From: Gordonia asplenii
Lineage (GTDB): Bacteria; Actinomycetota; Actinomycetes; Mycobacteriales; Mycobacteriaceae
Assembly: GCF_012933505.1 (NCBI RefSeq)
Contig: NZ_JABBNB010000005.1
Location: 124,001 to 188,000 of the forward strand
DNA: 64,000 bases
Direction: 5' to 3'
Part shown: in pieces, positions 1-7,644 of the stretch
How positions within the stretch are numbered: position 1 is the stretch's first letter
Layout: every line of letters begins with the position of its first letter
Position numbers and translations under genes: made by a program
Notes under the pieces: generated by a model
Seen by the model: only the letters and a program-made list of their open reading frames with translations
Databases searched by the model: none
Told to the model about the DNA's origin: nothing

Positions 1-24
1 CAGAACGGGCAATCGTCCTGGTAC

Positions 25-501
25 TCACTCACCGGTGGCCTCCTGACGTTGCGCCAGAACACGCTCCAACTCGTCTAACGCGAGCTTGCCGCGTCGGACC
101 GCGGCCTCCGCGTCAGCGGCGCATTCATCCGCGTAGTCGCGCGCGTTGGCCACGATGGTGTCCCAGTCCTCACTGGCACCCTTGCGCACGAAGTAGCGGT
201 GCTGGAGGCCACGCTGGGCGCTGATCGTTTCCCGATCCTTCGGGGCGTACCGCTTCCACTGATCCGGTGTCCCGCGGTCGTACCGGGGTAGCTCGTGGAA
301 GTCGTTGGTGTTGAACACCACCTCGGCGGTGGCGATCTCCTCGTCGGTCAGCACGTGGCTGTCCACGCCCACGTTCCAGTAGGTGTCGACCAGGACCTGT
401 CGGCCGCGTGGGCGTATCGCCCACGCCATCCCTTCCCGGCAATGGTCTCGGCTGGGCGTGTAGCGAACCACGTCGCCGGGCTTGATGTCGCCGCGTTTCA
501 T
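25..501 (-). CDS. Phage hypothetical protein, 158 aa
   Basis: No family is recognised. The protein is charged and soluble, with a short beta-rich start (MKRGDIKPGDVVRY, reminiscent of small SH3-like barrels that set out a surface loop) and a helical, Ala/Glu-rich C-terminus likely to form a long helix or coiled coil. The start at 501 is chosen because its ATG overlaps the TGA of the upstream gene (ATGA), the coupling used throughout this operon. A longer in-frame reading to 1167 is rejected because its extra part is an Arg-rich shadow of the next gene. Confidence 0.7.
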   Translation of the reverse strand: MKRGDIKPGDVVRYTPSRDHCREGMAWAIRPRGRQVLVDTYWNVGVDSHVLTDEEIATAEVVFNTNDFHELPRYDRGTPDQWKRYAPKDRETISAQRGLQHRYFVRKGASEDWDTIVANARDYADECAADAEAAVRRGKLALDELERVLAQRQEATGE

Positions 502-1154
502 TCGTTGTCGCCTTCCAGGTGGGTGCGGATCAGGGCGGCCACCTCCGGGCCGGTCATCGTCACGTCGTAGGACAGGTGCAGCCGGTGAGCCTCCTCGAGG
601 AGTGCGGTCACCGCCGCTGTCCGGCGCCCAATCGCGTGCCGCACAGTGGTGTACGCGTCCAAGTCGAGGGGGCCGCGCGTCAGCCCGGCAGCCTTGTAGA
701 TGCTGGTCAGGTACTGGTCGGAGGCGTCCTCCCACCAGGCGGCTGTTTCCTGCCACATCGCTGCGTTCTGCTGCCAGTAGTCCGTTGCGGCGGTGAACCA
801 TTCCGCCCAGGCGCGTAGCTCGGTGTCGTCCGGCCAGCCGGGTAGCTCGATGGTGACGACCGGGTTGCCGTCCGCGTCGGCCTCTACCTTCCAGCCCAAC
901 AGCGAGGACCTGGCGATGGCCACGTATCCGGCGGCAGTGTCGCTGACGCTCATCGCTTTGCCGTCTCCGTCCTCGCGCACCAGCCGGGCGATGACGGTGA
1001 CCTCCTCGTCGTCGAACCACTGCCCGGCCAGATCCAGCACCCTCCACGACGGGTAGTTGCCGTCGTCGTACCGTCGTGCCGCGACCTTCCCAACCGGGCA
1101 ATGCACCAGGTACACGGCATCGTTGCGTGCGTCCTTCGCGTCGATCACGCTCAT
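498..1154 (-). CDS. Phage hypothetical protein, 218 aa
   Basis: No recognised family. The N-terminal third (VYLVHCPVGKVAARRYDDG) looks like a compact beta domain; the rest is acidic and Trp-rich, with a segment WWEDASDQYLTSIYKAAG likely to be helical. The start at 1154 (MSVIDAK) is preferred over 1190 because it is preceded by GGGAG at good spacing and its ATG overlaps the stop of the gene upstream. It belongs to the leftward early operon; nothing indicates an enzymatic role. Confidence 0.68.
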   Translation of the reverse strand: MSVIDAKDARNDAVYLVHCPVGKVAARRYDDGNYPSWRVLDLAGQWFDDEEVTVIARLVREDGDGKAMSVSDTAAGYVAIARSSLLGWKVEADADGNPVVTIELPGWPDDTELRAWAEWFTAATDYWQQNAAMWQETAAWWEDASDQYLTSIYKAAGLTRGPLDLDAYTTVRHAIGRRTAAVTALLEEAHRLHLSYDVTMTGPEVAALIRTHLEGDNE

Positions 1155-1489
1155 CGCAGGCTCCCATGGGAGCGGATCAGTCGCGCCCAAATCCCCATCG
1201 CCAGAACATGCTCCGCGTGGGTCTGGGGCGCGTTGTCAAACTGGTCGTACCCGCCATCCTCGTAGCAGGTGCAGCCAGCGTGCTGGATGTGCAATGCGTA
1301 CGTGACGCCACAGGAACAACCGATGGACTCCTCACGCGGCTCGCTGTACCCGTCGCCACCGCTGAAGGTGACGTACTGGTGGGCCCTACGTAGTTCGGTG
1401 ACCGTCGTCGGCTGGGGTGGTGTCGGCGCGTCGGTAGCCGGTTCTGTCCAGTCCGGCCAGTCTTCGAATCCGTTGTCAGGCATGGTCAT
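1151..1489 (-). CDS. Phage hypothetical protein with Cys pairs, 112 aa
   Basis: Small acidic protein with a Pro-rich N-terminus and two cysteine pairs, CSC and CTC, around residues 59-75, which could bind a metal; no family is recognised. The start at 1489 overlaps the stop of the HNH gene (ATGA) and has an exact ACCGAGAGGAC motif upstream, lying inside the 3' end of that gene. An in-frame ATG two codons later is possible. Confidence 0.65.
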   Translation of the reverse strand: MTMPDNGFEDWPDWTEPATDAPTPPQPTTVTELRRAHQYVTFSGGDGYSEPREESIGCSCGVTYALHIQHAGCTCYEDGGYDQFDNAPQTHAEHVLAMGIWARLIRSHGSLR

Positions 1490-1824
1490 GGTGTTGTCCT
1501 CTCGGTGAATACGTACAGGCCTTCGTCGGTGAGCAGGTACCAGCCCTCACCGCACCAAGGCGTGATGTAGACCGGCACCTGTTCGGTGTCGGCGTGGATG
1601 CCAGCGCCAGGAGCCATGCGCCCCAAGCGGATAGCGTCGAGCGGGTTGGCGTGGAGGCCCATGTGGCAGAGGCGGCACAGCGACAACGAATTGCTGGGTC
1701 GCCATGCCCCGCCCTGCCCGCGGCCGATGCGGTGTGAGTATTCGAGCGGTCCTGCTGCCCTACAGATTTCGCATCGGCCACCCGATCGCGCGCGCACGAT
1801 CTCGCGCGAGGCCGTCTCGTTCAC
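1486..1824 (-). CDS. HNH endonuclease domain protein, 112 aa
   Basis: Predicted metal-dependent nuclease of the HNH type. From the GTG at 1824, the sequence CEIC, then YSHRIGRGQGG and CRLCH followed by LHANP, gives the zinc knuckles and the His/Asn residues of an HNH fold. Phage HNH proteins may be packaging-associated nucleases or free-standing homing-type enzymes; here it sits among early genes rather than beside terminase, so packaging cannot be assumed. The GTG start overlaps the upstream TGA (GTGA). The longer reading to 1908 adds sequence unlike the family and is not used. Confidence 0.82.
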   Translation of the reverse strand: MNETASREIVRARSGGRCEICRAAGPLEYSHRIGRGQGGAWRPSNSLSLCRLCHMGLHANPLDAIRLGRMAPGAGIHADTEQVPVYITPWCGEGWYLLTDEGLYVFTERTTP

Positions 1825-2102
1825 AGCTCCTCGCTCGGGTAGACGAGTTTCGCTGTGTCGCAAGGCCACGTGGCAAGAAACCCGATCCGGGTGTAACACG
1901 AGGAACACACGTCGTCACCTGGGTACTGGGCCAGACGGTGATGCAGTGCCCGGATCGGCGCGAGAGCCTCGCGGGCGGCTGCCTTCACCAGGAACGCGAT
2001 CTGGCTGTCCGGTGATGATGCAAGAAGCTCTGCGGCCTGCGTGTCCGAGCCAACAATTCCTGCCCACGCCCGTTGTGCCGCTTCGACGGCTGGATCACTC
2101 AT
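1821..2102 (-). CDS. Phage hypothetical protein with CxxC motif, 93 aa
   Basis: Unrecognised small protein. The N-terminal two thirds are Ala-rich and helical, with a charged surface; the C-terminal part contains CSSC and a further Cys, suggesting a single zinc or disulfide site. The start at 2102 (MSDPAVEA) gives an ATGA overlap with the RuvC-like gene upstream; an alternative ATG lies two codons earlier. Confidence 0.65.
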   Translation of the reverse strand: MSDPAVEAAQRAWAGIVGSDTQAAELLASSPDSQIAFLVKAAAREALAPIRALHHRLAQYPGDDVCSSCYTRIGFLATWPCDTAKLVYPSEEL

Positions 2103-2641
2103 GGCCACACCACCTTGGCCAGCACCTCACGGTGACGCTCCAGCACGTTGAACCACACCGTGCCACCCAGATGGACCCACCCCATCGTGGCCATCGCCAA
2201 CGCGTCCGCCTCATCATCGGAGGCCACGTCGACGCCAGGCCACATCTTGGCCACCGCCATCGCCACCGCGATCTTGTCCGCGTTGCCCTTCCCCGCCGCG
2301 AACTGCTTGACCTTGACCGGCACGATGATCACCTTGGGGAGCTGGCAGGCGACGAGCGCGTCATACAGCTTGCCCCACAACCAGTTCCGCTCCAGCACCT
2401 TGCCGGTGTTGGACATGAACGCCGGGCCCTCCATCAACACCAGGTCCGCGTCACGCGGGATCAGCCGCATCACCTTGTCGCGGATCGTGGTGATCCGCAG
2501 GCAGGAGGCGTCGTAGCCGTCACCCTTGTGGCCGGCAGTGCGCACGGAGTGGAGCTCGACGGTGGGTTTGCCGGTGCCCTGGCTGCGGATGATGGCGACG
2601 CCCGTGGACGTCAGGCTGGGATCGATTGCCGCGACGATCAT
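2099..2641 (-). CDS. RuvC-like Holliday junction resolvase
   Basis: Predicted structure-specific endonuclease that resolves branched DNA during phage replication and recombination. The RNase H-fold motifs are visible: AIDPSLTSTGVA with Asp7 on the first strand, LVLMEGPAF with Glu71, and SDDEADALAMA with the acidic pair near residues 142-146. The intervening KVKQFAAGKGNADK fits the usual Lys-rich segment. Length, 180 aa, matches RuvC-type phage enzymes. It is coupled by ATGA overlaps on both sides and belongs to the same operon as the annealing protein and exonuclease, a recombination-dependent replication set. Confidence 0.88.
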   Translation of the reverse strand: MIVAAIDPSLTSTGVAIIRSQGTGKPTVELHSVRTAGHKGDGYDASCLRITTIRDKVMRLIPRDADLVLMEGPAFMSNTGKVLERNWLWGKLYDALVACQLPKVIIVPVKVKQFAAGKGNADKIAVAMAVAKMWPGVDVASDDEADALAMATMGWVHLGGTVWFNVLERHREVLAKVVWP

Positions 2642-2910
2642 TCGGTGGCCTCACTCTCGGCCGCGATGGTGATGGTGGCGTGCCAGTCGTTGAGGGCGTC
2701 CTGCGTCTCGGTGTCGGACACGCCGATCGGCCGTTCGATTGCCTGGCGGGTCAGCGCGCCCAGCGCGGTCGCCGCAGCCAGCGCCAGGGTGGCGTGGATC
2801 GCGGCGAGTGCGCGCAGTTCACGGTTCTCGCATTCGGTGACGTCGTCGTCCCAGTAGCGGGCCTTGGCCAGGAGGCGTTCAGCTTGCCGGTAGTGCTCGT
2901 GACCATTCAC
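2638..2910 (-). CDS. Phage hypothetical helical protein, 90 aa
   Basis: No family recognised. The protein starts VNGHEHYRQAERLLAKARYW and continues Ala/Leu-rich and helical, resembling the small TPR-like or helical-bundle phage proteins that are common beside recombination genes. The GTG start at 2910 is chosen from the GTGA overlap with the upstream stop; the longer frame to 3006 is His/Arg-rich out-of-frame sequence. Confidence 0.65.
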   Translation of the reverse strand: MNGHEHYRQAERLLAKARYWDDDVTECENRELRALAAIHATLALAAATALGALTRQAIERPIGVSDTETQDALNDWHATITIAAESEATE

Positions 2911-3155
2911 CAGGTAGCCCCCGATCCGGTACGGATGTACCGCGCGATGTCGTCCGCGATGACGGCCAACGACGAGGTGGTCATCGCCGGGGTTCTCGTG
3001 GTCCATTGGACGGCCAGTTCCATTGCCCGGAGCCGCAACTGCTGGTCATCCAGGACGGGGTAGTCGGGTGCCGCAGGTGCGGTGACCAGCAGATCCATGA
3101 AGGCGACGTACCAGGCCTCCAGCTTCTCGGCCCAACGGCGGAGTGCGTCGCTCAT
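2907..3155 (-). CDS. Phage hypothetical protein, 82 aa
   Basis: Unrecognised small, mainly helical protein (MSDALRRWAEKLEAWYVAF) with no metal motif or membrane segment. Its ATG shares one base with the preceding stop (TGATG), consistent with translational coupling in the leftward operon. Confidence 0.65.
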   Translation of the reverse strand: MSDALRRWAEKLEAWYVAFMDLLVTAPAAPDYPVLDDQQLRLRAMELAVQWTTRTPAMTTSSLAVIADDIARYIRTGSGATW

Positions 3156-3625
3156 CAGGCACCTGCCTCGGCTGCCAGGATCGCGGCGTACGCGACGTCC
3201 TCCCAGCTGGCCCCGGACTGGTTGGCGCGTATGTCCGCGGCGACCTTCTTGGCCAGCTGCCGGACAGGGTCGTTGTCGCGCGTGACCTGCTCGACGCGGG
3301 CGCGGATGCGGGCGATGATCGCGTCGTAGTCGACGTCGTCTGCGATGCCCAGCGCCTCCAGCATGTCCGCGGTCAGCTGGAGCAACACGACGTCGCCGGT
3401 GTCGGCCTCACGCTCGTGGACGCTCATGGGGATCAGCCCGGCGGCTTCGGCCGCGGCTTGCGTATGCCAGTCGGAGGGCCCGCCGCTGATGGCGTTGATC
3501 GACCGCCACGGGCGGTCATCGGCGGTGTCGTTGGTGAGCACCCACACGCACCTGTCGGTGGGGTGCTTCCACCAGGAGCCCACGGTGGCGTGGGCCGCAT
3601 CATGGATGGGGTAGGGGTTGGTCAC
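3155..3625 (-). CDS. Phage hypothetical protein, 156 aa
   Basis: No family is recognised. The N-terminal half (YPIHDAAHATVGSWW, VWVLTNDTADD) looks beta-rich and the C-terminal half is helical and acidic (DDVDYDAIIARIRARVEQV). The GTG at 3625 is selected because of its GTGA overlap with the upstream zinc-binding gene; the long N-terminal extension to 3838 is Arg-rich shadow sequence. It probably acts in the cytoplasm as a small early protein. Confidence 0.65.
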   Translation of the reverse strand: MTNPYPIHDAAHATVGSWWKHPTDRCVWVLTNDTADDRPWRSINAISGGPSDWHTQAAAEAAGLIPMSVHEREADTGDVVLLQLTADMLEALGIADDVDYDAIIARIRARVEQVTRDNDPVRQLAKKVAADIRANQSGASWEDVAYAAILAAEAGA

Positions 3626-3888
3626 TGGTCTTCTCCTGCCGAGTAGATCGGGTTGTTGCCGGGGTGCTGCCAGCCGGGCCAATCGCGGTCGGCGCGGACC
3701 AGTCCGGTTTCCTGCGGGGTCTTGCACGCGGAGCCTCGACGGTGGGCATCGAACCCGCTGACGGACGTGAATGTCTCGTGGCAGCCGGAGCAGTGGCATG
3801 CCGCGCGTCCGGTCCACCACGCGGGGCAACGTGGGCATCGGATCGCGTGATCCGGGATGTGTTTCACGGTCGGGGTGGGGCTGGTCAT
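3622..3888 (-). CDS. Small phage zinc-binding protein (FDxHR type), 88 aa
   Basis: CPRCPAWWTGRAACHCSGCHETF followed by FDAHRRGSACK provides paired cysteines plus the FDxHR signature that defines a family of small actinophage zinc proteins. The role of that family is not established; binding to nucleic acid is the usual guess. The start at 3888 is supported by ACGAGAGGAC upstream. The region from 3889 to 3996 contains no gene and may carry a promoter. Confidence 0.75.
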   Translation of the reverse strand: MTSPTPTVKHIPDHAIRCPRCPAWWTGRAACHCSGCHETFTSVSGFDAHRRGSACKTPQETGLVRADRDWPGWQHPGNNPIYSAGEDQ

Positions 3889-3996
3889 GGTCGTCCTCTC
3901 GTGTCCGCGATTTGCGGCTCGTTGTTCTCGGGTTGGGGTATTTGTTCGTCGGGGCCGCGAAAGTCCGCGCACGGCACCTCCTGAGGCCAGCAATCG

Positions 3997-4224
3997 CTAT
4001 CCGGGTTCCGACGCTTGAGCGTCCAAGTCAACTATCGGGTCACCATCTGACTGTGGCATCGGTTTCCGCGCGAACACGATCCGCGACGCATGCGCCGGCA
4101 GATGCGTGGTCGGCTGCCCCGTCCACTGGTTGCGGCACACCGTGCCCGGCGGCATGTGGCAGTCCGGGCACACCACGGTGTTGGCCTCCGCGCGGATCGC
4201 GTGCCACTCCGCGGACTTACCCAT
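3997..4224 (-). CDS. Small phage zinc-binding protein, 75 aa
   Basis: The order CPDC, PPGTVC, then LPAHASR forms the C-x2-C ... PG-x2-C ... H-x2-R pattern of another widespread class of actinophage zinc-finger proteins. A single metal site is likely and DNA binding is plausible but unproven. The start at 4224 has GAGAGGAG at good spacing, a variant of the motif repeated in this prophage. Confidence 0.75.
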   Translation of the reverse strand: MGKSAEWHAIRAEANTVVCPDCHMPPGTVCRNQWTGQPTTHLPAHASRIVFARKPMPQSDGDPIVDLDAQASEPG

Positions 4225-4339
4225 CCGCTTCTCCTCTCGATTGAAAATCTGCTGCGGTCGGTTGCTCGCGCGCGACGTAACGTCCCCTGCTCACGTAACA
4301 ACTCGGTTCGTAGCTGGGTGGTTATTAGTGAAGGTTCAA

Positions 4340-4408
4340 GGTGTCCAGTGACAGGACCCCTTAGGTGTCCAGTGACAGGACCCCACTGGGGTCCAGTGGT
4401 TGGACACC
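4340..4408. repeat. Three palindromic 21-bp units at exact 24-bp spacing (iteron or operator array)
   Basis: Units at 4340-4360 and 4364-4384 are identical, GGTGTCC-N7-GGACCCC. A third at 4388-4408 is the inverted form, GGGGTCC-N6-TGGACACC. Each is an imperfect palindrome with GGNGTCC/GGACNCC arms. The period is 24 bp, so the part inside the winged-helix gene stays in frame and encodes an eight-residue repeat at its C-terminus. The stop codon (4361-4363) falls between units 1 and 2. Confidence 0.8.
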
Positions 4409-4789
4409 ACTCTGGCGTTTGACCGCCCGCAGGCTGGCCCGCTCCAGCTCCTCCTGTTGGCTCGGGTCCATGTCGTCGTCGACGATCCCCTGAACGTGGA
4501 GTGCGTCTGGGTGGTTGAGGTAGTAGCGATTGGAGCGATGAGATCCATTCGGTCGTGTCCTGCTGGCGACCATCACGAGGTCCATCGACTCCAGCTCTGC
4601 GATGACTCCCCACACCCGCGACCTGCTCAGCCCGGTCTCCGCCATGATCAGCCGCACGCTCGGGAAGCATGAGTACGACTGGTCAACGCGCCCAGCGAGA
4701 TTGACCAGAACCAACTTCTGGGCAGGGGTCTCGGTGTCGACGGACCAGGCCCAGGCAACGGCCTTGTAACCTGCGCCGTTACCTGACAC
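4361..4789 (-). CDS. Winged-helix (HTH_36-like) phage replication-type protein
   Basis: Predicted DNA-binding protein of 142 aa. After VAWAWSVDTETPAQKLVLVNLA, the segment SCFPSVRLIMAETGLSRSRVWGVIAELESM forms a helix-turn-helix and SNRYYLN completes the wing, as in replication-initiator-like HTH_36 proteins. The C-terminus is encoded by a 24-bp repeat that continues past the stop codon, recalling phage initiators whose own gene carries the origin iterons. The GTG start at 4789 has AAGGGA upstream. A replication role is inferred from the fold and the repeats. Confidence 0.72.
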   Translation of the reverse strand: MSGNGAGYKAVAWAWSVDTETPAQKLVLVNLAGRVDQSYSCFPSVRLIMAETGLSRSRVWGVIAELESMDLVMVASRTRPNGSHRSNRYYLNHPDALHVQGIVDDDMDPSQQEELERASLRAVKRQSGVQPLDPSGVLSLDT

Positions 4790-4967
4790 GGGGTCTCCCT
4801 TCTGGCAGTTCAATCCACGGGTCGTCCGCGGGGTCGTATGGCAGGGGTGTGGAGGGTGGCCGGATCGGGGAGGAGCGGGGCTCAAACCCCAGCGCGTCCA
4901 GGGCCTGTGCGTGGGTGCGTGGGGCGTCGTCTTTCCACTCGTCGTACTCGCCCCAGTCGAAGCTCAT
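4779..4967 (-). CDS. Small acidic phage protein, 62 aa
   Basis: MSFDWGEYDEWKDDAPRTHA followed by a Pro-rich tail; strongly acidic at the N-terminus and probably partly disordered. No family is recognised. It ends 11 bases inside the winged-helix gene, consistent with coupling. The ribosome-binding site is weak. Confidence 0.55.
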   Translation of the reverse strand: MSFDWGEYDEWKDDAPRTHAQALDALGFEPRSSPIRPPSTPLPYDPADDPWIELPEGRPRVR

Positions 4968-5018
4968 GACCGGCCACCGGCCCGGCTGGGCGCGCAGGAC
5001 GCGCGCCCAGCCAGCCGG

Positions 5019-5348
5019 TCAGGCATCAGCGTCCGGGTCGTAGTCGCCCATCGCCTCATCCATCGGGATCTGATTCGGATCGACGTCGCGCTCCGACGCG
5101 GCCTGGACCAGCTGGGGAGGCTTGGAGTCGATCACCTTGAACCCGATGATTTCCCGGTCGCCGTCCTTGATGTGGTCGCTGGTCACCTTGGTCAGCTCTA
5201 CCCGCACCACGAGGGTGTACACGTCGCCGCGGTGATCGCGCGGGTCGCCGAGAAACTCGTATTGCGTGGTGGGTTTGCCGCTGAACTGGTGCAGGTACAT
5301 GCCCTCACTGGTGCCTCCAGTTCCGTTGTGGTTCTTGACTTCTGCCAT
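5019..5348 (-). CDS. Phage hypothetical protein beside the annealing protein, 109 aa
   Basis: Acidic soluble protein with a central beta-rich segment (YEFLGDPRDHRGDVYTLVVRVELTKVTSD) and an Asp-rich tail. No family is recognised. The ATG follows the stop of the candidate annealing-protein gene directly. Position and acidic tail would suit a partner of single-stranded DNA proteins, but that is inference only. Confidence 0.65.
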   Translation of the reverse strand: MAEVKNHNGTGGTSEGMYLHQFSGKPTTQYEFLGDPRDHRGDVYTLVVRVELTKVTSDHIKDGDREIIGFKVIDSKPPQLVQAASERDVDPNQIPMDEAMGDYDPDADA

Positions 5349-6452
5349 CTACTTGCCTTCCCTCGTGAACTCCGACACGATCGTGTCGGCCTCGTCGTGC
5401 GTGAGGTCTGTGATCTTCTCGATGCCCCGGTTGACCTGCGCGCCAAGCCAATTGGCCTGCTCGTCGGCGGGTACCTTCTCGTCGGACATCACGGCGCGCA
5501 CCCTGGCCAGCTGCGTGCGAGTGGCTGGCTTCGGCTCGGCCGGTTCGCTCAGCGACTCCTTGAGCTTCTCCATCAGATCCTCGGGCGGGTCCGTTGATTC
5601 ACGGGGAGACTGTTGCACTGTGACCTGGTTATTGGCGGCCTGCTGGGTCGGGCCGGTCAGGTCTTCCACGCTGGCCGCGCGCGACGGGAACTCCTCCGCG
5701 ACGGTGGTCTCCCCGTTCTCGATGGCCCGCCCGATGACGCGCAGGATCGCGAGGTCTTGTCCGGTCCACCCGTTAGTACCGCGGCCCTGCCTGGCCTCCA
5801 GCTGCTCGACGTTGACGCCCAGTTCGGCGAACAGCCCGACGGCCGCGGCGATCCGCTCGGCCAGCGGCTTACCGCCGCCGTCGGCCAGCGTCTTGCGGGA
5901 GTTGGCCTTAGCCCGGTCGACGTACCAGGACGGCAGGACGGACAAGATCATCTCCCGCATCCTCCTGGCACCCTGGTTGGCGATCAGCTCATAGATGTCG
6001 CGGGTGTCGGTCAGCTTGACCGACCCTTCCTTGCGTTCCCGGATGTGCTTGACGATGAACGTGGTGCTGTCACGCACGTTGGACTCCAGGTCCCACGCGG
6101 TGGCCATCACCTCCGACTCGCCCTTGACGTCGTCGCGCCTCAGCTCCACCAACCCGTAGGTGATGTTGCCCCAGCATCGGGCCAGCGTCTTGGCCAGCGT
6201 GATCGACGGGCCGGTCACCGCGGACCCGCCACGGGAGTACCGGTAGAACGCGCGCTCCGCGACGTCCATGATCGCGGTCTCCTCATCCAGCATCGCGACG
6301 GCGTGCGCTGTGATGCGCGGTGTCTGCTTGGCCACCACCACCATCGCCTGGACCTCCGCGACGGCGCGGGACTGCTCGATGCTGGTGGCCTGCGATTCCA
6401 CGCGCGGCGCTGCCGGAAGCATCGGCTCGTAGTTGTTGGCTGCTTGGTTCAT
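5349..6452 (-). CDS. Candidate single-strand annealing protein (recombinase)
   Basis: Soluble 367-aa protein with a conserved-looking core, residues about 40-240: DVAERAFYRYSRGGSAVTGPS, LARCWGNITYGLVELRRDD, and ANQGARRMREMILSVLPSWYV. No textbook RecT or Erf motif is seen, but it is directly coupled to a PDDEXK exonuclease (ATGA at 6452), the usual arrangement of a phage two-gene recombination system. The C-terminal part (from about 290) is Gln/Pro-rich linker and then a small helical domain. I infer strand annealing from context; an alternative is a conserved actinophage protein of unrelated function. Confidence 0.6.
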   Translation of the reverse strand: MNQAANNYEPMLPAAPRVESQATSIEQSRAVAEVQAMVVVAKQTPRITAHAVAMLDEETAIMDVAERAFYRYSRGGSAVTGPSITLAKTLARCWGNITYGLVELRRDDVKGESEVMATAWDLESNVRDSTTFIVKHIRERKEGSVKLTDTRDIYELIANQGARRMREMILSVLPSWYVDRAKANSRKTLADGGGKPLAERIAAAVGLFAELGVNVEQLEARQGRGTNGWTGQDLAILRVIGRAIENGETTVAEEFPSRAASVEDLTGPTQQAANNQVTVQQSPRESTDPPEDLMEKLKESLSEPAEPKPATRTQLARVRAVMSDEKVPADEQANWLGAQVNRGIEKITDLTHDEADTIVSEFTREGK

Positions 6453-7306
6453 GCCTGTAGTGCCCTCTCGGCGTCGTAGTAGCTGTACTTGGGGATGTCG
6501 GTCATGTGGATGCGTGGCTGCCAGGACGGCCACTCGTTGGTGGCCCGGCACTGCGCGTACCGGTCGATGGCGTGCCGGTTGAGGGTGCGCCCCAGCTGCA
6601 CCGCTGAGGAGTCCAGCTGGTTGACGCTGACCCGGTACGGCTCGCTGATCTCCACGACCGCGAACAGGAACGTGGGCTCCTGGTACCCGCTGCCGGTGAT
6701 GGCGTCCACGTAGAACGGCTGCTGGCAGTGGTAGCCGTACTTGGCCGCGTGCGCCCCAAACGCGGACGGCCGGGCAGTCTTGTCGGTGGTCTTGACATCC
6801 AGGATGTACGGGCGATCGGTGTCCAGGCGTGACCAGTCCGGGCGCGCCCGCAACATCACACCGGTCTCCGGGTCCTCCAACCAGATCGACAACTCCGGCT
6901 GACCTTCCTCGAGGAGGGGCCCGGCGACGGGGTCGGTGAGCATCGCGTCGGCCGCGGCCTGCCGCGGTGCCATCTCCTTCTTGAGCATCGGCACCCGCCC
7001 GCTGTCGTATGCCTCCTGCTTGAGCGCCTTGGCCTTGTCGGTGCGCCAGTCCTTGGCGTCGACGACCAGCACGTCCATGCCCACACCCAGGATCATGGAG
7101 TGGATGATGTGGCCGACGTCGAGCGCCTTCTTCTCCTCACGCGTCACCAGGGCCCGCCGGTAGTCATCTGGCGTCGACGGGTGCAGCAGGTTGCGTGCCC
7201 CGCTACTCGACAGTGACCCCAGGTCCCCGTGGTAGTCGGCGTCGGTCACCCCGGCGTACACGCCCGGCTTGAATGCGCTGTCTGGCAGCGGCTCCCACAC
7301 GGTCAT
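6449..7306 (-). CDS. PDDEXK exonuclease, RecE/exodeoxyribonuclease VIII-like
   Basis: Predicted 5'-3' exonuclease that makes single-stranded ends for the adjacent annealing protein. Residues H in LDVGHIIHSMIL, then PELSIWLEDPETGVMLRARPDW and YILDVKTTDKTARP, supply the conserved His, Asp and D-x-K of the PDDEXK/PF12684-type nuclease core. A Gln/Tyr-rich stretch after it (YGYHCQQPFYVDA) matches the family. Start 7306 (MTVWEPL) comes from the ATGA overlap; 285 aa is typical. Confidence 0.82.
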   Translation of the reverse strand: MTVWEPLPDSAFKPGVYAGVTDADYHGDLGSLSSSGARNLLHPSTPDDYRRALVTREEKKALDVGHIIHSMILGVGMDVLVVDAKDWRTDKAKALKQEAYDSGRVPMLKKEMAPRQAAADAMLTDPVAGPLLEEGQPELSIWLEDPETGVMLRARPDWSRLDTDRPYILDVKTTDKTARPSAFGAHAAKYGYHCQQPFYVDAITGSGYQEPTFLFAVVEISEPYRVSVNQLDSSAVQLGRTLNRHAIDRYAQCRATNEWPSWQPRIHMTDIPKYSYYDAERALQA

Positions 7307-7644
7307 CGGTTGCGCCTCCACGTGCCGCGTGAGCGCGCCTTCTTGCGGAACTCCTCCGCATAGGGGCAGTCCCGAAAGTGGCTGACGTACAACCTGATCC
7401 CGGCCTCGCGCATGCCCTCCGCTTGGAGCCCGCTGACGACGGACCCGAATGGCAGCCTCGGGTTGCCTTCCTCGTCAGGGCCACGCTTGTGGATGATCAA
7501 GTTCCCATCGCTGGCGGGTGCCACGTCCACGGGCATCCGCTTGTTCTTGACGGTCTCCACGAAGAAGAACTGCTCGTGGCACCGCTTACACCGGACGAAC
7601 GATCCACGGTCCGGGACGAAGCTGGGCATCTGACGAGCGGTCAT
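7303..7644 (-). CDS. Phage zinc-ribbon-like protein, 113 aa
   Basis: CKRCHEQFFFVETVKNKRMPVDVAP and the distal SHFRDCPYAEEFRKKA place two Cys near the N-terminus and a His/Cys near residue 90, a pattern recurrent in actinophage proteins of unknown role. The basic C-terminus could contact nucleic acid. Coupled at both ends by ATGA overlaps between the exonuclease and a helix-turn-helix-like gene. Confidence 0.7.
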   Translation of the reverse strand: MTARQMPSFVPDRGSFVRCKRCHEQFFFVETVKNKRMPVDVAPASDGNLIIHKRGPDEEGNPRLPFGSVVSGLQAEGMREAGIRLYVSHFRDCPYAEEFRKKARSRGTWRRNR

